Of a stretch of 64,000 bases of DNA, positions 42,763 through 51,198 are shown piece after piece. Below the pieces are notes generated by a model. That model was given only the letters and a program-made list of their open reading frames with translations. It did not search any database and was not told the origin of the DNA. Every line of letters begins with the position of its first letter. Position 1 is the first letter of the stretch. This DNA comes from Rhodocyclaceae bacterium (lineage in GTDB: Bacteria > Pseudomonadota > Gammaproteobacteria > Burkholderiales > Rhodocyclaceae). The DNA is taken from NCBI GenBank assembly GCA_018262775.1, contig JADFDU010000022.1, positions 1 through 64,000 on the forward strand. Direction: 5' to 3'. The position numbers were made by a program, and so were the translations under genes.

Positions 42763-43530
42763 TCACTCCGGCAGGGCATCGGCCAGTTTGGCGGCCGCCA
42801 GGCGCAGGGCCGGCACGCACTCCAGGGCCTGCGCCAGCGTCATGCGCGAGGTGGGGGCATGCACCGCCAGCGCCGCCGGCACGCGACGTGAGCCGTTGTC
42901 CACCGGCACCGCGACGCAGACCGTGCCGTCGAGGTATTCCTCGTTGTCGGTAGCGCACTTGTCCTTGCGGATGCGTTTGAGCGCCAATTCCAGGTCGCGC
43001 CGCCGGGTAAGGGTGTTGGCGGTGTGGTAGGAGTACGGCAGGGCTTCGAGGATGCGTTTGCGTTCGCGCGTCGGCAACAGCGCCAGCAGCAGTTTGCCGC
43101 TGGCGCTGCAGTGTGCCGGCACGCGCGAACCGGTCTGGAAATGCAGCCGCAGCGGCCAGGCGGCCTCGACGCGGTCGAGGTAGACCACCTCGGTGCCGTC
43201 GAGGAGCGTGAGGTTGCAGGTCTCGCCGATTTCGTCGACCAGCGATTTGAGGATGGCATGGCGCGGCGCGCGCCACACGGCGTGGGTGAGCACAGCCAGC
43301 CCCAGGGAAGCCAGGCGCGGGCCGGGACCGAAGCGCTTGCCCTCGGCTTCGCGGATTAGCAGCGCGGCGTCCATCAGCATGGTGGTAATGCGGTATACGG
43401 TGGGCTTGGGCAGTCCGGTCGCCGCCATGATTTCCACCAGTCCGAGTGGCCCGTCGGCGCCGGCAATGGTTTCCAGGACGGCGATGGCGCGCAGGGTGGC
43501 CGAGCCATGGTGATCGTCATTTTCGAGCAT
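42763..43530 (-). CDS. IclR-family transcriptional regulator
   Basis: The 255-aa regulator has an N-terminal winged helix (LRAIAVLETIAGADGPLGLVEIMAATGLPKPTVYRITTML, about 14-53). An effector-binding GAF-like domain follows (SRVPAHCSASGKLLLALLP; DNEEYLDGTVCVAVPV). IclR proteins usually control aromatic or organic-acid catabolic genes and sense a pathway compound. The start at 43530 (ATG) is preferred over the TTG three codons earlier. It is divergent from the Xsc-like gene, the likely target. Confidence 0.93.
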   Translation of the reverse strand: MLENDDHHGSATLRAIAVLETIAGADGPLGLVEIMAATGLPKPTVYRITTMLMDAALLIREAEGKRFGPGPRLASLGLAVLTHAVWRAPRHAILKSLVDEIGETCNLTLLDGTEVVYLDRVEAAWPLRLHFQTGSRVPAHCSASGKLLLALLPTRERKRILEALPYSYHTANTLTRRRDLELALKRIRKDKCATDNEEYLDGTVCVAVPVDNGSRRVPAALAVHAPTSRMTLAQALECVPALRLAAAKLADALPE

Positions 43531-43539
43531 TATCGTCAA

Positions 43540-43590
43540 TAAATGAAATGATAAGTCTCATTATTGCCATTAAATAGGCATTGTGCAATG
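43540..43590. promoter_or_regulatory. AT-rich divergent control region with two inverted repeats
   Basis: The 91-bp gap between the IclR and Xsc-like genes is AT-rich compared with its surroundings. It holds AATGA/TCATT arms (43547-43551 and 43558-43562) and CATTG/CAATG arms (43579-43583 and 43586-43590). These are likely operators and promoters for both directions; which serves IclR is not known. Confidence 0.5.
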
Positions 43591-43621
43591 ATTGCTTGGA
43601 AACACGGCACAAGGAGGCAGC

Positions 43622-45394
43622 ATGGCGGGCAGCCCTATCGGTTCATCCAGCCGGCGCATGACGCCGAGCGAAGCGCTGGTGGAAACCCTGGCGGCGCAGG
43701 GCGTCAAGGACATCTTCGGCATCGTCGGCTCGGCCTATATGGATGCGCTGGACATTTTCCCGGCGGCCGGCATCCGCTTCATCCCGACGGTGCACGAGCA
43801 AGGCGCGGCACACATGGCCGACGGCTATGCGCGCGTCTCCGGCCGCCATGGCGTGTGCATCGCGCAGAACGGGCCGGGCGTGACGAATTTCGTCACCGCC
43901 GTCGCTGCCGCCTACTGGGCGCACACTCCGCTGGTGGTGATCACGCCGGAGACGGGCAGCCTGTCGATGGGCCTGGGTGGTTTCCAGGAGACCGAGCAGT
44001 TGCCGATCTTCTCGAAGATCACCAAGTACCAGGGCCATGTCAGCAGCCCGCAGCGCATGGCGGAGATCGCCGCGCGCTGCTTCGACCGCGCGTTGCTGGA
44101 AATGGGGCCGACGCAGTTGAACATTCCGCGCGACCATTTCTATGGCGAGGCCGATTTCGAGATTGCCGCGCCGATCCGCATCGAGCGTGGCGCCGGCGGC
44201 GAGAAGAGCCTGGACGCCGCTGCGGAGTTGCTCGCTGCGGCAAAATTTCCGCTGATCGTTTCTGGCGGCGGCGTGGTGCTGGCCGACGGCGTGCTGGCTT
44301 GCGTCAGGCTGGCCGAACGGCTCGATGCGCCGGTGGTGACGAGCTATCTGCATAACGATGCCTTCCCGGCGGCGCATCCGCTGTACTGCGGCCCGCTCGG
44401 CTACCAAGGTTCGAAGGCTGCCATGAAGCTGATCGCGCGGGCCGACGTGGTGTTGGCGCTGGGCACGCGCCTCGGTCCCTTCGGTACGCTGCCGCAGCAC
44501 GGCCTCGACTACTGGCCGAAGCAGGCGAAGATCATCCAGGTGGACGCCGATGCGAAAATGCTCGGCCTGGTGAAGAAAATTTCCGTCGGCCTGTGCGCCG
44601 ATGCAAAGGCAGCGGCTGAAGCGCTGTTGCGGCGGCTCGAAGCGCGTGAACTGGCATGCGCCGCCGAACGCAAGTCACGCCGCGCCGAGATCGACCAAGA
44701 GAAGGCTGAATGGGAAGCCGAACTGGAGGCTTGGCCCCACGAGCGCGACCCGTGGAGCCTGGAAGTTGCCAAAGACAGCCCGGCCATGCATCCGCGCCAG
44801 ATGCTGTGCGAGCTGGAAAAGGCGATGCCGGCGGATGCCATGGTGTCCACCGACATCGGCAACATCTGCTCGGTGGCCAACAGCTACCTGCGCTTCGCGC
44901 AGCCGCGCAGTTTTTTCGCTGCCATGAGCTTCGGCAATTGCGGCTACGCATTTCCCGCGATCATCGGTGCCAAGCTGGCGGCGCCGCAACGCCCGGCCGT
45001 GGCCTATGTTGGCGACGGCGCCTGGGGCATGAGCTTCGGCGAGATCCTCACCTGCGTGCGCGAGAATATCCCCGTCACGGCAGTGGTATTCCACAACAGG
45101 CAGTGGGGCGCGGAGAAGAAGAACCAGGTCGATTTCTACGGCAACCGCTTCGTCGGCTCCAATCTGCAGAACCCGAGCTTTGCCGCCATCGCCCGCGCCA
45201 TGGGTGCGGAAGGTGTGGTGGTGGAAAAACTTGCCGACGTCGGCCAGGCGCTCACCGCCGCCTGCACGGCACAGAAGGAAGGTAAAACGACCGTGCTGGA
45301 GATGATGGTGACGCGCGAGTTGGGCGACCCGTTCCGCCGCGATGCGCTGTCCAAGCCGGTGCGGCTACTCGAGAAATACAAGCAGTACGTTTGA
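43622..45394 (+). CDS. Thiamine-diphosphate enzyme, sulfoacetaldehyde acetyltransferase-like
   Basis: The 590-aa ThDP enzyme has the activating E59 (HEQGAAHMADGYA) and the cofactor motif beginning GDG at 464-466 and ending FHN. Several stretches match Xsc, which splits sulfoacetaldehyde to acetyl phosphate and sulfite: IAQNGPGVTNFVTAVAAAYWAHTPL, GGFQETEQ, NDAFPAAHPLYCGPLGYQGSKAAM, QWGAEKKN and FRRDALSKPV. No pta or sulfite exporter is adjacent, so an allied acyl-phosphate or decarboxylase activity remains possible. A perfect AGGAGG sits before the ATG. Confidence 0.85.
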   Translation: MAGSPIGSSSRRMTPSEALVETLAAQGVKDIFGIVGSAYMDALDIFPAAGIRFIPTVHEQGAAHMADGYARVSGRHGVCIAQNGPGVTNFVTAVAAAYWAHTPLVVITPETGSLSMGLGGFQETEQLPIFSKITKYQGHVSSPQRMAEIAARCFDRALLEMGPTQLNIPRDHFYGEADFEIAAPIRIERGAGGEKSLDAAAELLAAAKFPLIVSGGGVVLADGVLACVRLAERLDAPVVTSYLHNDAFPAAHPLYCGPLGYQGSKAAMKLIARADVVLALGTRLGPFGTLPQHGLDYWPKQAKIIQVDADAKMLGLVKKISVGLCADAKAAAEALLRRLEARELACAAERKSRRAEIDQEKAEWEAELEAWPHERDPWSLEVAKDSPAMHPRQMLCELEKAMPADAMVSTDIGNICSVANSYLRFAQPRSFFAAMSFGNCGYAFPAIIGAKLAAPQRPAVAYVGDGAWGMSFGEILTCVRENIPVTAVVFHNRQWGAEKKNQVDFYGNRFVGSNLQNPSFAAIARAMGAEGVVVEKLADVGQALTAACTAQKEGKTTVLEMMVTRELGDPFRRDALSKPVRLLEKYKQYV

Positions 45395-45403
45395 TGTAGG
45401 CTG

Positions 45404-45494
45404 AAAATTCCCCCCGGTCCCCTTTGCAAAGGGGGGTAGAGCGGCGGCGCGGTTGACTCCCCCCTTTGGAAAAGGGGGGTGCAGGGGGATTTAA
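45404..45494. repeat. Palindromic dispersed element rich in CCCCTTT/AAAGGGG
   Basis: About 90 bp built from two hairpins (CCCCTTTGCAAAGGGG, then CCCCCCTTTGG-AAAAGGGGGG), with AAATTCCCC and GGGGGATTT at the outer ends. This is a MITE-like palindrome type known from many environmental proteobacteria. It lies between the two ThDP enzyme genes. Confidence 0.85.
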
Positions 45495-45520
45495 ACAAGC
45501 GTAAAAAAGGAGAAGGCGCA

Positions 45521-47272
45521 ATGGCGGAAATCAGCGGGGGCGAAGTCATCGCCCGCATGTTGCAGAAGGAAGGCGTCGAGAAAGTGTTCGGCATTATCGA
45601 CGGCACGTATTTCGGTTTTTATGAAGCGCTGCACCGGCTCGGCATCGAGATCGTCACGCCGCGCCATGAGACCTGTGCTGCACACATGGCCGGCACTTAT
45701 GCGCGCCTGACCGGCAAGCTCGGCGTGTGCATGGCCAGCAACGGGCCTGGCGTCGCCAACCTTTTGCCTGGGCTGGTGGTGGAGCAGGCCGATGGCAACC
45801 GCGTGCTGGCGATCACCAGCGCGCGCCGGCCGAGCATCATGTACCCGGATCGCGGCGGCAGCTATCAATGCTTCGACCAGAGCGGCGTCATCGGCAAGAT
45901 CGCGAAATGGAGCGCTGCGGTGTCTTCCTTCGATCGCGTGCCGGAGCTGGTGAGGAAGGCGCTGCGCAAGAGTTACGAAGGCCGACCGGGGGTGGTGCAC
46001 GTCGATGTGCCGGAAACCATCATGAACGGCAAGGTCAAGGCCGATGTCGCTTTCTGGGCGCCGCACCAGTACCGCCACATGGATCCGGTGACACCGACGG
46101 CGGAGCAGATCGCACGTGCCGCCGAGATACTGATCGCCGCCGAGGCGCCGATGATCCATGCCGGCAGCGGCATCATCCATGCAGGTGCCTTCGCTGCGCT
46201 GCGCCGTGTCGCGGAGCTGCTGCATGCGCCGCTGACGACCAGCTGGGCGGCGCGTGGTCTGATGACCGAGGATTCGCCGCTGTCCATCACCATGCCGCAC
46301 GTCAAGCTCAACCACAAGGTGCGCAACGATGCCGACGTGGTGCTGATCATCGGTACGCGCGTCGGTGAGACCGACTGGTGGGGCAAGCCGCCCTATTGGC
46401 GCAATCCATCCGAGCAGAAAACCATACAAGTGGACATCGACGGCGACATGATCGGCCTGAACAAACCGGCCGACCTCGCCATCCTCGCCGATGCGAAGCG
46501 CTTCCTCGAACTGCTCGGCGACGAACTGGAGCGGCGCAAGGCGGAGATCCGGCTGGAAGGCCGCCAGGCCCGCGTCGCCGGCTACGGCAAGACGATGAAG
46601 GAGGAGCGCGCCGGCTGGGACAAGGCGCTCACCGACATGGCTGTACCGATGCATCCGGCGCATATCGGCGCCGCCTGCCGCGAGGTGTTCCCCGCGGATT
46701 CGGTGCTGGTCGCCGACGGCGGCAATGCCACCATCTGGGCCATGTTCTACCATCACGTGACGGTGCCGAACACGGTGATCTCGACCTTCAAGTTCGGCAT
46801 GCTCGGCGCCGGCACCTCGCAGGCGGTGGCCGCGGCGCTGGCGCGGCCGGGTACGCCGGTGTGCTGCATCATCGGCGACGGCGCCATGGGTTTTCATTCG
46901 CAGGAAATCGAAACGGCGATCCGCAACAAGGCGCAGGTGATCTACATCGTTCTGTGCGACAAACAGTGGGGCATGGTGAAGATGAACCAGCAGTTCATGC
47001 TGCGGCCGTTCAAGACCATGCTCTTCAAGCACCTCGACCCGGATGAGACCATCAAGGCGGACCTGGGTGAAATCGAATTCGACAAGCTGGGGCAGAGCAT
47101 GGGTGCCCACGGCGAGCGCGTCTCCGATCCGAAGGATCTGAAACCGGCGCTGCAGCGGGCGATCCAGTCTGGCAAATGCGCAGTGATTCACGTCGACGTC
47201 GATCCCGTCAAGCATATGTGGGCGCCGGGATTGATCCATTTCAAGAAGATGCACGAAGAACCGAAGGGCTAA
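45521..47272 (+). CDS. Thiamine-diphosphate enzyme, acetolactate-synthase-like, substrate unknown
   Basis: The 583-aa protein has the three ThDP-enzyme domains. E50 (PRHETCAAHMAGTYA) activates the cofactor, and GDG at 452-454 starts the magnesium/ThDP motif, which ends in CD instead of the usual NN pair. It lacks the FAD-domain features of true acetolactate synthase that I could check. It is only distantly like the Xsc-like gene before it. The gene is bracketed closely by two different palindromic repeats. Candidate roles are a 2-oxoacid or hydroxyacyl-CoA lyase. Confidence 0.85.
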   Translation: MAEISGGEVIARMLQKEGVEKVFGIIDGTYFGFYEALHRLGIEIVTPRHETCAAHMAGTYARLTGKLGVCMASNGPGVANLLPGLVVEQADGNRVLAITSARRPSIMYPDRGGSYQCFDQSGVIGKIAKWSAAVSSFDRVPELVRKALRKSYEGRPGVVHVDVPETIMNGKVKADVAFWAPHQYRHMDPVTPTAEQIARAAEILIAAEAPMIHAGSGIIHAGAFAALRRVAELLHAPLTTSWAARGLMTEDSPLSITMPHVKLNHKVRNDADVVLIIGTRVGETDWWGKPPYWRNPSEQKTIQVDIDGDMIGLNKPADLAILADAKRFLELLGDELERRKAEIRLEGRQARVAGYGKTMKEERAGWDKALTDMAVPMHPAHIGAACREVFPADSVLVADGGNATIWAMFYHHVTVPNTVISTFKFGMLGAGTSQAVAAALARPGTPVCCIIGDGAMGFHSQEIETAIRNKAQVIYIVLCDKQWGMVKMNQQFMLRPFKTMLFKHLDPDETIKADLGEIEFDKLGQSMGAHGERVSDPKDLKPALQRAIQSGKCAVIHVDVDPVKHMWAPGLIHFKKMHEEPKG

Positions 47273-47275
47273 AAT

Positions 47276-47333
47276 TATCGTCATGCCCGCGAAAGCGGGC
47301 ATCCACTGGATTCCCGCTTTCGCGGTAACGACG
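47276..47333. repeat. Palindromic dispersed element with CCCGC-GAAA-GCGGG core
   Basis: ATGCCCGC-GAAA-GCGGGCAT followed by CCACTGGATTCCCGCTTTCG and flanked by CGTCAT and AACGACG. It belongs to the widespread GTCATxCCCGCGAAAGCGGG-type repeat seen in many proteobacteria. It begins 4 bp after the ThDP enzyme stop codon. Confidence 0.85.
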
Positions 47334-47344
47334 GAGGAGAGCGC

Positions 47345-48259
47345 ATGAGCGAAATCGATCTGGTCCGGCTGAACTTCAATCCACAATCGCTGTGGGCGCT
47401 GAACTTCATCATTGGCCTGGTGATGTTCGGCATCGCCCTCGACCTCAAGGCGGCGGATTTCAAGGCGGTGCTGACGACGCCCAAGCCGGTGTTGATCGGT
47501 CTGGCCGGCCAGTTCATCCTGCTGCCGGCCTTTACCTTCTTGCTGGTGCTGGCGATCAAACCCGCGCCGAGCATCGCGCTTGGCATGATATTGGTGGCAT
47601 CCTGCCCGGGCGGCAACATCTCCAACTTTCTCGCCTACTACGCCAAGGGCAACGCGGCCCTGTCGATCTCCATGACGGCAGTGTCGACCGCCGTGGCGAT
47701 TTTCATGACGCCGTTCAACCTGTCGCTGTGGGGCGGGCTGCATCCCGAGGCGAGCCTGATACTGCGAAAAGTGGCGCTCGATCCGCTGGAAATGCTGCTG
47801 GCAGTGTTCCTGCTGCTCGGGCTGCCGATGGCCCTGGGCATGATGGTCAGCCATCGTTATCCGCGCTTTGCGGCGCGGGCGCTGAAGCCGATGAAGATAT
47901 TCTCCCTCGGCGTCTTCGGCCTGTTCGTGATCGGAGCGCTGGCGGCGAACTGGCGCTATTTCATCGACTTTGTCGGCTTCGTGGTGTTTGCCGTGTTTCT
48001 GCACAACGCGCTGGCGCTGAGTACCGGCTATTTCGCCGCGAAGTTCGCCGGGCTGCCCGAGCGCGATCGCCGTGCGGTGTCCATCGAGGTCGGCATTCAG
48101 AATTCTGCGCTGGGCCTGATCCTCATCTTCAATTTCTTTGACGGCCTGGGCGGCATGGCCATCGTCACCGCTTGGTGGGGCATCTGGCACATCATTGCCG
48201 GGCTGACCGTTGCGACCGTCTGGTCGCGTCATCCGCCTCCCGAACCCCGGCCATCGTGA
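47345..48259 (+). CDS. Bile acid:sodium symporter (BASS) family transporter
   Basis: The 304-aa protein has about nine or ten membrane helices and the family signature MILVASCPGGNISNFLAYYAKGNAALSISM (about 80-108), with the sodium-site segment EVGIQNSALGLIL near residue 255. Bacterial members import organic acids such as pantoate, pyruvate or bile acids. It sits with the ThDP enzymes and probably brings in their substrate or a precursor. The stop overlaps the next gene start (GTGA). Confidence 0.92.
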   Translation: MSEIDLVRLNFNPQSLWALNFIIGLVMFGIALDLKAADFKAVLTTPKPVLIGLAGQFILLPAFTFLLVLAIKPAPSIALGMILVASCPGGNISNFLAYYAKGNAALSISMTAVSTAVAIFMTPFNLSLWGGLHPEASLILRKVALDPLEMLLAVFLLLGLPMALGMMVSHRYPRFAARALKPMKIFSLGVFGLFVIGALAANWRYFIDFVGFVVFAVFLHNALALSTGYFAAKFAGLPERDRRAVSIEVGIQNSALGLILIFNFFDGLGGMAIVTAWWGIWHIIAGLTVATVWSRHPPPEPRPS

Positions 48260-49224
48260 GCGCACCTTCCGTCCTCATCACCGGCGCGGGCGGGTATCTC
48301 GGCTCGCAGCTTGTCGCCGCCCTGGCGGCCGGGCGCGACAAGTTCGGCTGCGTCGTGGCGGCGGATGTGCGCGAGATGCCCCTGGAAAAATGTCTTCCCG
48401 GCATCGAGTACGTGCAGGACGACGTGCGCTCGCCGGGGATGATCCAGCTGTTCGACCGGTTCAAGGTCGACACGGTGGTGCATCTCGCCTCCATCGTCAC
48501 GCCCGGCAAGGAAAGCAACCGCCAGTTCGAGTATTCGGTCGACGTGCAGGGCACGGAGAACGTGCTCATCGCCTGCTCCACCACTGGCGTGAAGAAGATC
48601 ATCGTCAGTTCGAGCGGTGCGGCCTACGGCTACCATGCCGACAATCCGGCCTGGCTGACCGAAGACTGTCCGCTGCGCGGCAACGAAGCCTTCGCCTATT
48701 CGCATCACAAGCGGTTGGTGGAGGAGATGCTGGCGCACTGGCGCAGCGCACATCCGGAATTGCAGCAGGTGGTGTTCCGCATCGGCACCATTCTCGGCGA
48801 GACAGTGCACAACCAGATCACCGCGCTCTTCGAGAAGCCGCGCTTGATCGCCATCCGCGGCGCGGATAGCCCCTTCGTCTTCATCTGGGACCAGGACGTG
48901 GTCGGCTGCCTGCTGCAGGCCATCGGCAGCGACAAGACCGGCATCTTCAATGTCGCCGGCGACGGCGTGCTGACGATTCATGAGATCGCGGCGAAGCTGG
49001 GCAAGCGCTGCCTAGTGCTGCCGCCCGGGCTGCTGCGCTTAGCCCTGCGCGTGCTGAAGACGTTCGGCCTGACGCAGTACGGTCCGGAGCAGTTGGACTT
49101 CCTGCGCTACCGCCCGGTGCTCGACAACACGCGGCTGAAGGCTGAATTCGGCTATGTGCCGAAACTGACGTCGGCGCAGGTGTTTGACCTCTACCTCAAG
49201 GCGCGCCACGGCCGTGGCGCGTGA
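48256..49224 (+). CDS. NAD-dependent epimerase/dehydratase family protein
   Basis: The 322-aa extended SDR has the NAD motif ITGAGGYLGSQL (about 8-19) and VHLASIVTPG near residue 76. In place of the usual YxxxK it carries YSHHK in AFAYSHHKRLV, keeping Y and K. The substrate is unknown; sugar-nucleotide or hydroxyacyl substrates are possible. The GTG start at 48256 overlaps the symporter stop, so the two are coupled. The next SDR gene overlaps its end. Confidence 0.85.
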   Translation: MSAPSVLITGAGGYLGSQLVAALAAGRDKFGCVVAADVREMPLEKCLPGIEYVQDDVRSPGMIQLFDRFKVDTVVHLASIVTPGKESNRQFEYSVDVQGTENVLIACSTTGVKKIIVSSSGAAYGYHADNPAWLTEDCPLRGNEAFAYSHHKRLVEEMLAHWRSAHPELQQVVFRIGTILGETVHNQITALFEKPRLIAIRGADSPFVFIWDQDVVGCLLQAIGSDKTGIFNVAGDGVLTIHEIAAKLGKRCLVLPPGLLRLALRVLKTFGLTQYGPEQLDFLRYRPVLDNTRLKAEFGYVPKLTSAQVFDLYLKARHGRGA

Positions 49225-50020
49225 GTTTGCTGGCAGGACGGTGGTGGTCACCGGTGCAGCCGGCGGGCTGGGACGGGCGCTGTGCCTGCGTTTTGCCGCC
49301 GCCGGCGCGCGTATCGTCGCGCTGGACCGCGATGCCACCGTGCTGCAGGGACTGACTTTCCGTGAAGACATCGCCGCCGTTCGCATTGCCTGCGACGTGT
49401 CGGACGAGGCGGATTGCCTGCGTGCCATGGCGGAGGCGCGCCAGGCTTTCGGCGGCGTGGACGTGCTCGTGAACAATGCCGGCATCACCCACCGCAGCGC
49501 CTTCTCCCATACCGATCCCGCGGTGATCCGTCGCGTCATGGCGGTGAACTTCTTCGGCGCACTGCATTGCACGCATGCCGCATTCGACGACCTTGTCGCG
49601 CGACACGGCATGGTGATCGCCATCTCCAGCGTCGCCGGCTTCGCGCCGCTGATTGCGCGTACCGGCTATGCGGCGAGCAAGCATGCGCTGCACGGCTTCT
49701 TCGACAGCCTGCGCACGGAGGTGGAACCGCTGGGGGTGAAGGTGCTGCTCGTCTGTCCGTCGTTCATCCAGACGGGCATCGAGAAGAATGCCCTGGACGG
49801 CGACGGCAGCCCGGTGCAGCACCCGCAAGCCATCGTCGGCACGCGTGCCACGCCCGAGGCAATGGCGGAGCGGATTTTCCAGGCGGCCAGCCGCGAGCAG
49901 CCGTTGCTGCTGCCCGATCGTGTCTCGCGCCTGTCGTGGTGGCTGTCGCGCCTGGCGCCGCGGCTGTACGCGCGGCTGATGGTGAGGAAGCTGGGGAAGG
50001 AAATGCGGGGGGTGGGTTAG
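49214..50020 (+). CDS. Short-chain dehydrogenase/reductase 2
   Basis: The 268-aa classical SDR has TGAAGGLG (13-20), NNAG (87-90), S138/S139, and the YAASK pair Y152 and K156. The C-terminal tail is extended and basic with a hydrophobic stretch (LSWWLSRLAPRLYARLMVRKLGK), suggesting membrane association. The GTG at 49214 inside the preceding gene's end is the best start; a TTG at 49184 is less likely. A dispersed motif copy lies in LQGLTFRE. Confidence 0.87.
   Translation: MAREFAGRTVVVTGAAGGLGRALCLRFAAAGARIVALDRDATVLQGLTFREDIAAVRIACDVSDEADCLRAMAEARQAFGGVDVLVNNAGITHRSAFSHTDPAVIRRVMAVNFFGALHCTHAAFDDLVARHGMVIAISSVAGFAPLIARTGYAASKHALHGFFDSLRTEVEPLGVKVLLVCPSFIQTGIEKNALDGDGSPVQHPQAIVGTRATPEAMAERIFQAASREQPLLLPDRVSRLSWWLSRLAPRLYARLMVRKLGKEMRGVG
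49336..49360 (+). repeat. Dispersed bipartite motif, copy 13 (SDR 2)
   Basis: CACCGT, nine bases, ACTGACTTTC, coding sense. The L-T-F codons lie in a variable part of the SDR fold. Confidence 0.82.
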
Positions 50021-50041
50021 GCACCATCCCCCGCTGTCGCA

Positions 50042-51175
50042 TCACTGCACGAGTTTCCAGGCGCCATTCTCGACTTTGACCAGCACGCGCGCACGCGCGT
50101 CCATGCCATTGTGATTGTTCGGCGACATGGTGTAGACGCCATGGGTGCCGACAACCTCATGCAACTTCTCCAGGGAATCGCGCAGCGCGGCGCGAAAAGC
50201 CGGTGTGCCGGGGCTGGCTGCTTTCATCGCCTCCGGCAGGGCTTTCTCGACGAGAAGGTAGGCGTCGTAGGCGTAGCCGGCGAAGGCGTTACGATTCTGC
50301 GCGCCGTAGGCGGCATCGTAGGCCTTGACGAACTTGCTGGCCACGGATTTGACGGGGTTGGATTCCGGCAATTGCTCCACGGCCACCAGGGGACCGGTGG
50401 GGGCGATCAATCCCTCGACGCTCTTCGCGCCGACGCGAATGAAGTCGGGGTTGACCATGCCGTGGTTGCCATAGAGCTGCCCCTTGTAGCCGCGCCCGGC
50501 GAGCGAGATGGCAGGCAGCGCGCCGGGCGTGCCCGAACCGCCGATCAGCACCGCATCGGGTTTCGCCGCGACAATCTTCAGCACCTGTGCCTCGACGCTG
50601 GTATCGGAGCGGGCGTAGCGCTCGTTCGCCACGATCTTGATGCCCGCCGGTCCGGCGAGGGCGGTGAAAGCCTTGTCGATACCCTCGCCCCAGGGATCGT
50701 TGAAACCGATGTAACCCACGCTTTTCACGCCGTTGGCCTGCATGTGCCGGACCACGCCCTCGATCATGAGCGGGATGGATTGGGGCACGACGAACGTCCA
50801 GGTCATCTTCTCCGGCGGCAGGGACATGGGCGCCAGCGCGATCTGTGGCGTCTTCAGTTCGGCGGCGACCTCGGCGATGGCATGATTGTTGGGCACCGAA
50901 GAGGAGCCCATGATGACGTCGGCGTTGTCCGCGCCGATGAGCTTGCGCGCGTTCTTCACTGCCTGGGTGGGATCCGAGGCGTCGTCGAGAATGATGTATT
51001 TCACCGGCTGGCCGCCGAGTGTCTTGGGCAGCATGTTGAACGTGTTGCGGTAATGCACCCCCAGCGAGGCGCCCGGACCGGTAGTCGAAACGGTTACGCC
51101 GACGATGATCTCGGCGGTGGCGGCGGTGCTTGCCGCCAAAAGGGTGAGGCCGATGAATGCTTGGCGAATCGTCAT
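50042..51175 (-). CDS. Branched-chain amino acid-type ABC substrate-binding protein
   Basis: The 377-aa periplasmic protein has a signal peptide (FIGLTLLAASTAATA) and a Leu/Ile/Val-binding fold (VGVTVSTTGPGASLGV; DDASDPTQAVKNARKLI; GYAYDAYLLVEKAL). No permease or ATPase gene is next to it, so it must work with a transporter elsewhere. Aromatic-acid binding proteins belong to the same family, which fits the adjacent UbiD decarboxylase gene 23 bp away on the same strand. Confidence 0.92.
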   Translation of the reverse strand: MTIRQAFIGLTLLAASTAATAEIIVGVTVSTTGPGASLGVHYRNTFNMLPKTLGGQPVKYIILDDASDPTQAVKNARKLIGADNADVIMGSSSVPNNHAIAEVAAELKTPQIALAPMSLPPEKMTWTFVVPQSIPLMIEGVVRHMQANGVKSVGYIGFNDPWGEGIDKAFTALAGPAGIKIVANERYARSDTSVEAQVLKIVAAKPDAVLIGGSGTPGALPAISLAGRGYKGQLYGNHGMVNPDFIRVGAKSVEGLIAPTGPLVAVEQLPESNPVKSVASKFVKAYDAAYGAQNRNAFAGYAYDAYLLVEKALPEAMKAASPGTPAFRAALRDSLEKLHEVVGTHGVYTMSPNNHNGMDARARVLVKVENGAWKLVQ

Positions 51176-51198
51176 GTCGGTGTCCTCCGGTAATGGAT

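Noticed and set aside
43540-43590. A CRISPR-like or tandem array in the IclR/Xsc gap
   Set aside because: Only short AT-rich inverted repeats are present, with no regular repeat-spacer structure. No CRISPR array was seen anywhere in the window.
45491-48265. A 924-codon minus-strand open frame across the ThDP enzyme and symporter genes
   Set aside because: Its composition (H, R, D, Q, A runs) is typical of antisense frames in GC-rich DNA. The sense genes have clear families.
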